From Cymodocea nodosa (Eukaryota; Streptophyta; Magnoliopsida; Alismatales; Cymodoceaceae), in the NCBI GenBank assembly GCA_036874045.1, contig CM072346.1, positions 14,174,001-14,238,000 of the forward strand: a stretch of 64,000 nucleotides of DNA, written 5' to 3'. Shown here piece by piece: positions 12,601 to 24,500 of this stretch. A program made the position numbers and the translations under genes. Every line of letters starts with the position of its first letter. Position 1 is the stretch's first letter. A model generated the notes under the pieces. It made no database searches, had not been told where the DNA came from, and saw only the letters and a program-made list of their open reading frames with translations.

Positions 12601-15036
12601 TCGATTTCTATTAATTCCTATTGACTCCATGATTTCCCAAATGTGTGCATAAAAAACCCTAAAATAAAGGTGATCTGTGGACCATGAATCATGATTATGT
12701 TGTTGGACCTTCATATGATTTTCATTGACATGAAGAGGCTTACAATAAGGTACACCTGAGAATTGTTATGTTAGGTGCGTATTTGTTATACTAGTGTTAT
12801 CAAAGATGTGTCAATGATAAAGTAATAACTGGTGTTAAAATTATATGAGACAAAGAAACTTCTATTAAATAAAGCTTTTTACCAAGAATCACTCTAAGTT
12901 AATTGTCTTTATTTCTTGACGAAGTTTAAACTAAAGAAATTCAATAAGTATCTCGGGACATGTTATTTTTAGATGATACACTCTTATTTGATAAAAGTAA
13001 ATAGGAGTTTATTTTGAACTAGGATTATGGATAAACACCTTAGAATAAAAAGGAGTTAGATTATGTAGGACTATGACACCATCCATATAATGGATTGAGA
13101 CATTGATAGGTTGATTGTTGTTGTTACTAGATGTATATTGGATGATTAAAGTAAATAGTAGAAAAAATGAATACAAGTAAATAATTTAATATCAAAGAAT
13201 AGCCTGTATTGTTCTGCAGTTAGATTGGACGGATTTCATAATTTTCAATTCAATTATTGTATACTATCACTATTTAAATGAATATGCAGCTTTCTGACAA
13301 AAATTTAATTACAGTATGCAGGATCCGCCTGGGATGAACTCAAGCATATCAGACAAGCAATTGGATTTCTGGTACTTATTTTCCTTCCTAATCATCCATG
13401 GAACCATTTTTTACAGAGAAATATGAGCCTAGGGATTCCTTGTGCTTTTCAAATCTTAAATGGAACTTGATAGAGCTATTTTTACATATGTAGGTTATTG
13501 GATATCCATTTATATTAAATGGATCATTCTAATGTAGGGGTTGAATATCATTCCATTGCATGGATAGTGTGCAGAATGATGTAACTCAGATCCCTATTGA
13601 TTAAGCTTGATTTTTCTATAGAGGTTCTCATGGTCATGCATTATGCTAACTAAACTATTATATTTATTTCCAATAATCCAATTTTTCATGAACACGTTAT
13701 GCATATAAGTCTGGATTGTTAGTTTGTTACTAAGTCCGTGATGTGGAGATGAAGAGATGGTATAGAAGTTAAGGATAGACTTGTAAACATCATACCCAAT
13801 CGTGCTTCATGCGGTCTGAAAGAAAGTGGCATTATGCCGTCCAACCCTTTTTAGGGCACCTATGGAATTTTTGAGAAATTCAAATTATATCTACATCCTA
13901 AACTTGTCTTCACAGTAACCACTAGATATTTTTAACAAAGGTCTAAGTATTGGGGTTTTGAATTACCGTGCAAGAAGTTGGACATGATATATATATATAT
14001 ATATCAGGTTAAGTACGAGTATCAGGGTTATTATTAGATATATGGTTTATTGGATGTCTGTATAACTAAGATAGTCTTGTAACCCTATATGTATAATCTC
14101 TTCAACTGATAATAGTTTAGACTGCCATTTTTTCCTTTAACAGAACTGATCAAGCAATTAAACTCGAATCATGAAACTGTGATCATAATATTATGATGGT
14201 GGAAAACTATCATTTGCAGTGTGACTGATATAAAGTGGCATTTGAAGAATAGATTAGTACTAACGTACAGTATATCTGGTGAATATCCTCAATTATGAAA
14301 ATACAATAAATATAATATCTTATGTATAAAAGAGTCAGAAATTTGCTGAAAAGTTTTGCATTCAGGCACAATATCTTGACAATCAAAGTGTAATAATTCT
14401 TGTATTATCTTATGCAGGTCATTCATCAAAAGCCAAAGAAGAGTTTAGATGAAATAATCCACGACCTTTGCCCAGTGAGTGGCACTATCTAGTTTTTCAT
14501 TGATTGATTGTGCTTTATGGTTTAGTTCAACATAGATTCAGCTATAGTACCTTATAATCAGGTTCTCAGCATCCAGCAATTGTACCGGATCAGTACAATG
14601 TACTGGGACGATAAATATGGAACATACAGTTTGGCATCAGATGTAAGTAATATCGTTTCACGTAAGCCTTATCTCGCGTCAATAATCAATCAAGTTTTAT
14701 TTGATGGAACTCTGACCAGCTAAACTGAACTTTCATCGTAGGTTATATCCAACATGAGAATATTAATGACAGAAGATTCAAACAATGCTGTAAGCAATTC
14801 ATTCCTACTGGATGATGATTCAAGGTTGAGAAATGCGCAACCTTCTTGCAAATTCTGTCTTTACTCTTTGAAGCTTCAATAGGTGCTCATCTTATTGTGA
14901 TGATATCTGCAGCATACCATTTTCAGTAGATGACATATCCAAGTCAATGGAACAGATAGATATTGCAGACATAGAACCACCAACATTGATTCGAGAAAAC
15001 TCAGGCTTCATGTTCCTCTTACCACGTTCTGAGTAA
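643..15036 (+). CDS. Class XI myosin heavy chain, 3' part (5' end outside window)
   Basis: Actin-based organelle motor of the plant cytoplasm. Twenty-two in-phase exons are visible: 643-752, 838-898, 1006-1183, 1298-1503, 1596-1715, 4148-4246, 4450-4671, 5333-5472, 10367-10478, 10554-10604, 10698-10778, 10872-11042, 11128-11283, 11378-11581, 11747-11890, 12161-12231, 12322-12421, 13315-13371, 14418-14474, 14562-14642, 14742-14824, 14913-15036. They give 875 residues; the family is about 1,500, so roughly 640 motor residues lie to the left, and 1-642 is intron. The fragment starts at the end of the motor ([34 protein letters not shown]), then six IQ motifs (fragment residues about 80-195), a coiled coil rich in Glu/Lys, and the dilute-type globular tail ([40 protein letters not shown]). 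It ends FMFLLPRSE before TAA, typical of the family. No frame lesion is seen. An AATAAAA-like signal lies near 15,320. Which class XI isoform it is cannot be decided here. Confidence 0.96.
2335..3255 (+). mobile_element. RTE-type LINE relic in myosin intron
   Basis: Broken-frame translation still shows the 3' half of a plant RTE-clade reverse transcriptase: a [12 protein letters not shown] stretch, then the catalytic block read as [14 protein letters not shown], a [15 protein letters not shown] stretch, KMDEW, and the terminal RGRPK-like and [13 protein letters not shown] blocks. The element ends in TTGT/TTG-rich sequence, as RTE elements do. Many stops and frameshifts mean it is dead. It sits in the intron between exons 1596-1715 and 4148-4246, in the sense orientation. 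Confidence 0.75.
6150..7125 (+). mobile_element. RTE-type LINE 3' relic, split by an insertion
   Basis: The left part (about 6150-6320) encodes a decayed version of the block around [17 protein letters not shown] and APIEHKIRE. The right part (about 6905-7125) continues the same element with the RRELINV...E(V)KRGREK-like block and the terminal SWVADPT-like block, ending in TTGTTGTTT. About 590 bp between them are foreign to the LINE. Both parts lie in the large myosin intron 5473-10366. Confidence 0.65.
6320..6905. mobile_element. Unclassified insertion inside the RTE relic
   Basis: This stretch interrupts two collinear halves of one LINE and has no LINE coding similarity. It is pyrimidine-rich on the + strand in its second half (runs of CTCAC, TTTCT). 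I cannot see a convincing target-site duplication or terminal inverted repeat by eye. It is probably a later transposon or repeat insertion; its class is unknown. Confidence 0.4.
7640..10090 (-). mobile_element. L1-type LINE relic, antisense in myosin intron
   Basis: Reading the minus strand from 10,090 downward gives successive blocks of a plant L1 reverse transcriptase in changing frames: [18 protein letters not shown] (about 10,060), FIQRSWNLT and [20 protein letters not shown] (about 9,700-9,520), [12 protein letters not shown] (about 9,330), a YADN box (about 9,030), and a zf-RVT region ([20 protein letters not shown], about 7,950-7,810). Stops and frameshifts are frequent, so it is not functional. 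It is antisense to the host gene and makes up most of intron 5473-10366. Confidence 0.8.
12715..13135 (+). mobile_element. RTE-type LINE relic with internal deletion
   Basis: Lies in the myosin intron between exons ending 12421 and starting 13315. Broken translation shows DMKRAYNKV-like, [18 protein letters not shown] and then [14 protein letters not shown], the palm-domain order of RTE reverse transcriptase. The sequence then jumps to the extreme 3' end, the DTIHIMD-like terminal block followed by a TTGTTGTTGTT tail, so the region between is deleted. Confidence 0.65.
13915..14125 (+). mobile_element. Ty1/Copia RNase H end plus LTR fragment
   Basis: Translation around 13,935 gives [13 protein letters not shown], the diverged C-terminal motif of Copia polyproteins (TKxLGxxxF). 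It is followed by a (TA)n tract at about 13,985-14,004, then sequence resembling a Copia LTR: repeated TTATTGGATGT-like words and a CCCTATATGTATAATCTC-like segment comparable to the one near 23,050-23,095. It is a relic in myosin intron 13372-14417. Confidence 0.45.
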
Positions 15037-17559
15037 CCAGATTTCTGAAGTGGCATGGTTGATCTCACATTAAGTGCCAAACTTAGCTTCATCCAATGGT
15101 GCAATCAGCTGCTGAGATATTCTCTGGGATAGTTTGTGGCATATCACCTCTAGATGGCTCGTTTTCACCAGTTTGTGCAGTGGCATATCAGAAATATTCT
15201 GAAATTAGAAACCTTCGGCTTCTCATATCCATTTTGAGAGCGTACAATCCTGGTTGTTTCTTTCACTAGATTGTATCTAGATTTTGCGAACACTTGTATG
15301 ACTTGTAGAGAATATTATCTTATAATAAAAATGATATTTATTATTATTATTTCATGATTTTTATGCTGTCTTGTGCAATTTGTTGAAATGGTTGACAAGT
15401 GATTATCAAGTTTTTATGTGAAAACACCTGTTCCCATTTCAAGCTTGATAAGTGGGTATTATTTTGGGGTATATACGGTAAAGTCATTTAGAAGACATGA
15501 TGATACCAAGCCCTAAAGAGAAACTGGAAGCAACCTTTCTCTTTCTTGAAGTGGTAAGGCTTTTCCATACTTGGGCTTGTTTTACCGAAGTGAATGATGA
15601 TTACCAGTAAAGAATATCCATGAGAAATATTTTCATTCCTCAATCACAAAGACGTGTTCCCATGAAAAAGAAGATTTTATTATTTTATTATTTTTTAAAA
15701 TAGTAGTCATTAAATGAACCTAGTATGCCCAACCGCCACACGCCTACTGTTGGGAAAAGCTTTACCAAAATACAATAATATTCATGAGAGGTTTTAGCAA
15801 TGGTTCATCAAAAGATGTCAGTTCTATCACAGAACTACTGTTCTTCCTAAGTAATCAAGAGATTTACCTCTCATCTTTATGTTGCGGATTTGATTTTCCG
15901 CTTACCTCTTTCACAAGTGGGAAAAAAAGATTCTCATCTTATGCTTTTGGTTATAGGATTTGATCTTGCGACTTCAGTGATGTGTGGCTGCTTTTTTTTT
16001 TTTAAATAAAAGAAAAAGATGTTAGTTCAACATCAATATCTCTTATTAGTATGATGGTTCTAAAGATGTTCTCTGCAGGTATGCCTTCTGTATCTCATGG
16101 ATGGGTTTTAAAAACCCTGCATATGAACTGGGTGTATTAATTGCTCCCCGATGACGCCCCTTATCAAACATTCATCAAGTTTTCTTCTAAAGGGGTGTTA
16201 TCTCTCCTCCCAAGGTTTGCATGCTGTCTTGAGAAGTCTCACCATGCTGGCATCCCTTTTGTTGACATCCCTTTTGGCTTTGCAAGTCATTAGTTGCATT
16301 TGTTTGTGAGCTTGCATCTTCATGACAACTCAATCCAAATGTTTGGTAAAGAGATTTCTTTCTTAAACATATATTGAGGTAATATCCTTGGTTAATTGTT
16401 TGAAAAACCAGTTGATTTCTAACATAATAAAACCATGTATGAGTGTTCCAAGTGTAAAACCAGTTGAAGAGGTAATTTTGTGTAGTTTTACCATTAAAAA
16501 AACACATCTTCAATGCTAATGTTATGTATTATGTGATGATTTTGTCCTAGCAAAAGCTGTTAATGGAAGAACAATGCAAAAATAGTTGAGAAGTAGATTC
16601 ATTAAATTGCCCACACTCTACTTATTCATTCATACAAATATCTCTCATCATTTTCCTCAACTCATGTCCCACAGCACTTATCTCTCTTGGGTTCACACAA
16701 TTTCCAAACATTCTGTCCATTCATGAGTTTTAAACTCATCATGCATGCCAACTATATACCATAAATGATGCTCCTAAACCAAACTAGCAAGAGAATAGAT
16801 AACTTGGTTTTTAAGTTGGATAAATCTTATGAACATGACTTTAGAGGAGGGTGAATAGGAAGGCATAATATATGTTGAGTAAATTAAAATAATTATGCAA
16901 ATCACAATAATTCTCCAATAATTAAGTCATAATTAATGATTTGATTAAACCATCCAAACAAGAGGAGTTAGGAGATGATGAGAATTCCACTAAACAGTAA
17001 TGTTCAAACATATAGCACTCTTTTATTACAAATCATTTTTGACAACCACCTTGCCAAACTTATCTCAACCATTATAGGATCTTCCTCAAAGTCTTGAGAG
17101 ATAAGCTTGATCACAATCTTTACAAATCTTCAAAGCACCAAGGTAAAAACATCATAAAACACATAGGGAAAAAAAATAAAAAATTAGATTTTTATTTGTA
17201 TATTATAAAAAAAAAACATTTCCATCATTCAAAATTCATATTTATTTGCATGCTAATAAAAAATTTTCATTTTACTTTGATATCTTACCGTTACTTTTAA
17301 TAGATTAATCATATTGATATTTTAATAAAAAAATGTAATTCCTTAATAATATAATATAGTTAAAGATGTATGCGCTCCTCTTATGATTAGATATATCAAT
17401 TTGAAATATATTAATGGATACTATTATATTTGAAATAAATATTTACAAAAGAAAAATACTTATTTATTTTAGATCTTCATCATTGATAGATTTCAAATTT
17501 ACGTATCTAAATTATACAATAAATAAAAGGTAAACAATTATACTCTTGTGTAACATTCA
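15037..17559. other. Intergenic region after myosin
   Basis: The first 300 bp or so are presumably the myosin 3' UTR, ending near an AATAAAA-like signal around 15,320. The rest is AT-rich, with short ORFs that show no family resemblance, including a minus-strand ORF at 16,187-16,513 that I do not accept as a gene. No mobile-element coding sequence is recognisable here. Confidence 0.5.
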
Positions 17560-17655
17560 CAGGATGGTTAACAAGTCTCTTATCATCTCTTTAATTGCAA
17601 GTTTGAATTCCTTGAAAATCAACATTTTGGAAATCTTAACTTTTCAAAACAAAAG
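17560..17655 (+). repeat. Dispersed repeat, copy A (SINE-like?)
   Basis: Shares a segment order with 27,640-27,745 and 30,125-30,220: a GGATGGT-like start, TCTC...TCATC, TTTAATTGCAAGTTTGAATT, CTTGAAAATCAA, then TTAACTTT.CAAAA. The AAGTTTGAATTCC-like word resembles a diverged pol III B box, but there is no proof that this is a SINE. Confidence 0.45.
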
Positions 17656-17819
17656 CTCTTATGCAAGACAAAATCCAAGTTTGAGTGGTCAAACATTTGC
17701 TGTACTAAAAAAAAACAAATATTGCACTCTTATGTAAAATAACATATGAACTATACTTTCTATAAATAATTTAAAACGTTTGGGTCACAACCAAAAATTT
17801 CCCCCCGTCCCAAAAAAAA

Positions 17820-18166
17820 AAACAATCTTCCCTCTCTCGGCTGCCGTCTCCCGGATTCCGCCTCACGCCGCCATCTCCTCGCTGACTTCCTCTCCCTTGC
17901 TCCAATTGTCGCCGGTCCTCTCCAAACGCCAGTGGCTTGTCGCTGGTCTTCTCCGGGCGCTGCCAGATTCCGTCCAGCCCATCGCCTCTGTCACCGTTCG
18001 CAGGAGATAACGTCGCCGTCCGCCGGATTTCCCGCCGACGCAAGGTTCCAAGCGAGCTCCTCTACGCCGTCGCTGGCTTCTTCTGACGGAGGCAAGGATA
18101 CCATTTTTTTTCCTGACATTATCGAGAAACAACGATATTTCCCTGAGTTAGTGTCAACAGTGCCAG
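17820..18166 (+). other. Probable 5' exon of DONSON, apparently non-coding
   Basis: GC-rich island immediately upstream of the DONSON exons, ending at a good donor (TGCCAG followed by GTGATT at 18,167). No ATG occurs in the plus strand between 17,780 and 18,166. One frame is open over its 3' part (reads DGGKDTIFFPDIIEKQRYF) but can only begin at a non-ATG codon. Both exon extent and the noncoding status are inferences without transcript data. Confidence 0.45.
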
Positions 18167-18590
18167 GTGATTTTTTCTTTTTTCTTTTTAATTTACTGTT
18201 TACTATTTGTGAATCAACATTTGTTGCATAATGCATGATCGTAGATGTGTTATTATTTGTGTTGCTCCTTTTGTTCCTGCCTAGATTTGATCTTTTTGTT
18301 TTTGAAATGAGTATTGAAATAAATATTGTGCTGAAAACTGTAGTGGCTTTCCTTTTTTATAAATAAAATGAGTTTTGCTTCTGCTTGCTTGAATTGTGTG
18401 TTTCTTTGTTTAAAATTCTGGATAGGGAGTTGTTACACAACCGTAATCAAATTAGATCCCATTTTTGTAATTTTTTCGCTTTCTATGTGTTAACTGTATG
18501 TGTATTTGTCGATCTCAGCAGTAAAGCGATTCATTGGTTGAGAAACTCTTGAGCTGTCAAGAATTCCAGAGTATATTGACACACGGGTTA

Positions 18591-21500
18591 ATGGGCTCTT
18601 TCGTGTTAAAAAAATCTGGCAACAATCGACGGAAAAGACCCACTAAGGTTTTAAATCTGTTTATGCAGTTGACCAATTTCCTCAATGAGTGTTTTGTGAT
18701 GTATTTACTTTTGTTGTTCATTGATAGAATGAATAATATTTTTCCTTTCTCACTTCACAGGGCCTTGATGCCAGTAATAAAACCATGAACTTGGAGTTTT
18801 CCAATCAACTGCATAAGCCTTTTGATGCTGGTGCATATGAAGAAAAGAATAAATCTGAATTCATAAGGTACTTGTCCATTGTGCCCAATAATAGAGTGAC
18901 ATTTAATCATTGTAGTCTCATTCTTCTCCCATATTGATCTCCATTGTGTTGAACTTCAGTAACAAAGTCCGGAAATCTGACACTGTGAATGAGTTCATAT
19001 CTGTTACTGCTAAAAGTTCCAGTGAACAAGTGCCACGGAGAGTTAACACCAGTAGCCAAAATACATTTCGAAGTGTTGCAGAGCTATCTTTAGGGAGTGA
19101 AAAGATGCATGGTTTTCCCAAAGTTGATATGGTAAGTTTCTTTTGCTTCTGCCTAAGGTTCTTCTTCAATTCTCTGTTAACAAAGCTAAATTACTGAAAC
19201 AGGAAAAAGTATTAAAAGGATTGGCTTCTTGTGAGGCACCTGCTCTGTCTCCAGAAATTGTTAATTTAGGAAGATCTGGCAACAACACAAATTCACTGCA
19301 AAGTTTATCTTCTGAATTTTACGTTCTAGGCAATAAGTCTCCCCTTGATTTTACATTAAAAAGTACCTTGCGGCTGGTTTCATCCTCATCCATTAGATGG
19401 TGAGTTCATCATAAACGTGCATGATTGTATTCAGAATTAGATGGTGCTTATTTTTTGTAGATATCTATCAACGAATATGCATGATTATATTCAGAATATT
19501 AAGATGTATGTGCCATTTATTCTCTAATGAAGGAAATAAATAAATAAATAGTAAGGCTCTTGCACTTCATCACATATACATAAGGTTCCTGTTTACTACC
19601 ATGCTTTCCCACTGCCACTAATTTTTTGTTGTATTTTTGGATTTCGTATGCAAGCCTTAATTTCATGGTTCTAGATGAGTTGCATACAAGATTTCTATTC
19701 CTGATTATTCTGGCAAAAAATTGGAAAAAATTTGTTTAGATGTCCTTTAAAAGTTTTTCCCAAACCATTTAGATTTTAGGATATCGGGAAAAGTGGGCTT
19801 GGAAAAATGTCCGTTTATTATTTAAAGAAAAATGACCATTTTCCCATTTTGGCTGTTTAAATGACTGCTACTTTTTCAATTTTACTTTTTATATTTATTT
19901 GATTTGGTAAAGCTTCTTTTTTGTTATTGACATTTTTATTGTTAAAATATTATATTTTTTTTACAATTTTTTATCATATTTATATCTGAATAGGTACTGA
20001 ATATCTTTAAAAAAAAGAAAAATGAAGAATATCTGTATGCCTAGCCACCTTGGCTTACTGCCCTGGTTCCTTAATAATTGTGGATTGTATGCATGTAAGT
20101 ATATTTATATTTATTTATTTTTAATATGTGATTTTTTCAAAAGCTCCTGTTTAACCCCCATTTTCATAAAATTGTTTTACTTTCCAATCTGTATAATGTT
20201 TGTTTTCCGTTTTTTACAACATTACTCTTGAGTATCTATACATAGCAAAAATATTGCTTCAAATGAGGGGTAAACAAGTTGGGTTATCTCTTCAAATACC
20301 TTTAGAATATTAAATAAGGGATTTCAATCAGTGGCATAACTGAAATTGACAGCCAAGTGTTCCTTTCCTCCCTTTTCATATTCATACACATGCAGATTAA
20401 TCTGAAGTTTGTATTGTACTTTAAACCTGAAAATCAATATGTAGTGGGTCCACAAGAGAACATTGGCTACCAACAGTCACTGTCATGATATCTGCCACAA
20501 AGTTGATATAATATAGTGGAGCCAGTACACATATTATAACTTTTCAAAACAATGCTGTAGGTGTCATAGGCTACTTTCAGGTGGTTCTTCTGGTGCTACT
20601 GCCGAATTTAGCTCTTTTTGTGGCTTCACCGATCAGAGTGCTGGATTCAATTCAGACCTTGGTGAAACTGCTGATGTCTTACTTTACAAAGCTTTATGTT
20701 CATGGTCATATCCACAATCCTCTCTCCCCTCTTCTATCATAACCACATTATCCTTGTCATCCTCAAGATCAGGTATGTATGTTCAATAGGTTGCAGGCAT
20801 ACAATCCATTATGGTTTTGATTGATTAAAATTTCAAAGTTGTCATGCAGAAATGGAATTTTTGAATAAAAGGTACCGGGACTGGGAAGATGCACTCTGCA
20901 ATCTTTATTATATGCTTAGAAAGAACAAGTGTGGTACTTTTTATGGTAATAATAATAAAACAACTCTGGATAACTTTGATATTGTAATTCTAATGACTTT
21001 AGGCCATTGCAATTTTCAAAATTAGTTTTATTTGAGATTACATTGTGCGCAGTATTTTGTGCAATACTCTTTTATGTTAGCTTTCTTGTTCATCAAATTG
21101 TGCACCGTATTACATTGTCAACCACTGTCATCTGTGGTCATTATTGCAGGCTGTTATCATCCCGGCTATCATTTCTGGCTACTGACGTCCATGGATGGCA
21201 TTGTTGACCATTGTCATTTGTACCACCTTTAATACCCCTACTAAGGCTGGTGTTAACTGCATCCACTTAAACGTGCAAATTGGGCAATCTTTGGCTTCTC
21301 TGGGTTCTACATGGACCTAGGCTGAGCTAGGCTTAAGTATGAACGTTTGTAGTCTAGCTCTCTTAAGCACTCATTTCAATTAGACCCAATGTTTTCAGAA
21401 TCAGACCATCAACCTGATGAATTGAAGGGGTGGTTGTTCATGGGTTCAACCACTCACTTGGACCATTCAAACTGGTGATGTCAGCATGATGTCATAATTA

Positions 21501-24500
21501 ATAATTAAGCCATTTCATATAAATATATAAGAAAAATAAGAAAAATCATGAATCAATAAATAATGCAAGAAAAATATTTAATCATTTGTTCCAGGTTTTT
21601 ATTTGTTACAAAGAAAAGCTGAAAATTTATAATGGATGAAATGTAACCATTTGATGTAAAATAACTTTTTCCCTTTTTTAAAATTTTTTGTAAGATTTTT
21701 GAAATAACATATTCCATTAAAATAGATTTTGAAATAATATGTAAAAAAAAGTAACACATTCACGTAAAATAAATTTTGAAAAAATAAAAATTATATTCTG
21801 AAATAGAATTTGGGTATTTGGATGTGTCATTAATTGGTTCGATGGATCTTGGGTGGGTATTTGATTTTTAATCAATTTTTTTCTACAAATATAACCAGTT
21901 CAACCCTAAAATGGTTGGTTGGACTAATCGGTTCACCGGACCAACTGGAACGGTTGATTAGGTCTATTGGCCCAACATGCCCGTTGATTGTTGCTTGTTT
22001 AGTATCTTATATGTTGTCACTCTTTTTAGTCATTTCATACATAAGCCTGGAATGGTTCACAGGCAAGGAGCCTTGGATGCATGATACAATTTGTGGATTC
22101 AGATATGATATGGTTTGGATTGAGGAATTCAATATTTTTTAAAAAAAATTAGTATATGACTCAGATTGCATAAGACATTAAATAAATAAATATATTTATA
22201 TATAAATATTCAATTATCTAAAATAACACATTCAAACAGCATAAAATAGGCATATTATATAAGTCATACATAATATAATACTATAACAATAAGCTACATA
22301 TAAAAAATATCAAGAATCATATCATTGTAGTAATGTGCAAGTAAAAAAATTTATCTTGTCAAATCCATGTTGTGTTTCTAATGAGTTTGTGTTGCATTTG
22401 AAGCAAATTCAAATTAAATTTTTTGCTAGGAATACTTCTACATATCATGTGGCATATCCAGAAAGAATTCTAGAGAATCATAGTTATGTCATATCCAATA
22501 GAAGAATGTATTGGCCTACATTAAGAGTTGTCCTAGAAAAGGATTTGTATACAAGAAATTTTCACTTATGGTTGAGGTCTATTGAGACTTTGACATTCAA
22601 ATATTGTACATATATTGGAGTTAGTCTTGTCATGTGATTGAACAAAACGTCTGGTACCATATTGTATCTACTGTCTAGGTCTAGTATTGAAGCAGAATGC
22701 CACTTTGTGAGATGATGTAGCTTAAGTCTATATTGATAGGTCTTGGCTTTCTAATGATTCTATACCATTCATTGTGGAAACTAACTACCATATTTATCAC
22801 TAATAACCCAACATTTCATAAGCGTAAAAGACATATTGAAGTAGGTTATCACTATGTACAAGATATGGTGATGAGAGTATCTCTCCCTGCACTAGTTCTC
22901 AAAGCAATTGGTTGATATTTTTACCAAAGATCTAGGTGTTGGATTTTTTAATCATTTTGTAATGAACAAGGTATGATAAATATGTTTCAATTTAAAGGGG
23001 AGTGCTATAGTCATGATTATTCAATTTATTGGATATGCATTCATTAGGATGAACGTAGCCTAACCCTATAGATTTATATAATCTATTCTTGGCGAGAACA
23101 TAATTTCTTTCATTTTCCTCTCCTAAGTATTGATTGTTGTATCATGACTATCAGGGCTAGTAATTTTCTTTGCAATTTAGTTTACCTGGATATTTTCTGC
23201 AGTTATTCTCACTTGAATACAAATTTCAATATGGAACTACTTGCATATTTCTCTTATTTTCAACATTTTATTTCCTATTTTGCATTTGTTATGACCATAT
23301 CTATCATATCTTTGCCATTTCAAAAATGCAATTCTTTTACTGCTCTGTAATGAATGCAGTCTGCACTTCCCAATTTATAGCATTGTTTGTCAACAGCAAC
23401 ATGCCAGGAAAGAAGGAAAATTCTTGCAATGCTTACTTGTCACGATCAACTCATGGCCTACGATCTGTACTAGCTGAACATGTAAGAAAAACTACTACTA
23501 TAGAATCTTGACATCTATACATTGTCGTCTTTGTGTTGGAGGCTGCATACCTGTTGAATATCAAATGTCATGTTTATGATTGTTATTTTTTGATTTTTTC
23601 ATGTCAAAATGCTTCTACCATCTATTTTGTACCAGGTTTCCGCATAGAGTTTTATCTCACTGATTATTTGCATCCTCAATTTTGGAGTAATACCTTTTTA
23701 GTTTCCATTTTTGTTGAATTAGGACATACATTTTTCCATGCCTCTCTTCCGCTCTCATCCAGAACAAGCTGCCCCTGATGATTTGGTCGAATTGTTGGAG
23801 ATCGAGAAGAATAATTTAGGCCAGGTTGAACTTGTGTCAATGTCGTCATTACATTTACTTGTAACTGCTTTTTATTCTTTTATCATTATATCTTTCTGCT
23901 TAAAATTAAGTTTTCACAATCCCAGGCCCTTCATTTGGATTCATTGTCCGATGTAGACAACAGCCCCCATTCTCTGCTTGCTTTTCTTGGAAATAAGAAT
24001 GTCCATGCCTTGTACGAGTTTCTGCTAAATTACAGGTGAATTGCTGATGGATCAGTCAGTCGCATATAACAGACACTTTATATTATGCACTTCCTAATTC
24101 CTTTTAAGAGGCACTCCCTGTATATTATGCACTCTCTAATTAAAAGAAAAGGTTACATAGGCTATATGCTCTTTCAGGTCCTTCTTGAGTTCTTTGGCTA
24201 GCTCTGATGTTCCCATGCTACTTGCTCCAACTGCATTTCGAAATGGATCAATATCTATTCCTGAGGTATGATTTGGTTATCTTAACGAACTCTACATATG
24301 GTTAACCTTTCTTGTTAACTAGATTTGCATCATTCTTGGCATATGCATATTTGATAAACATCATGGAATTTTCTTGGATAAATTATGGGTGGCAATCTAG
24401 GCCTTTATCGTTTTGTGCCAATTTTCACTTCTTTCAGTGAACTGTTCATCTATAATCTTACCTTTTTGCTAAAAAAATATTGTTGTGTTATAAATGTTTT

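Noticed and set aside
16187..16513. 108-codon minus-strand ORF with short QKGCQ repeats
   Set aside because: The repeat comes from a 15-bp local duplication; no family or gene context supports it.
17771..18236. Several overlapping ORFs on both strands in the GC-rich island
   Set aside because: GC-rich leader DNA has few stops in any frame; none starts with an ATG that links in phase to DONSON exons.
22335..22637. 100-codon plus-strand ORF just upstream of the Copia RNase H relic
   Set aside because: Probably part of the same decayed retroelement, but the translation does not match a Copia domain I can name, so it is not called separately.
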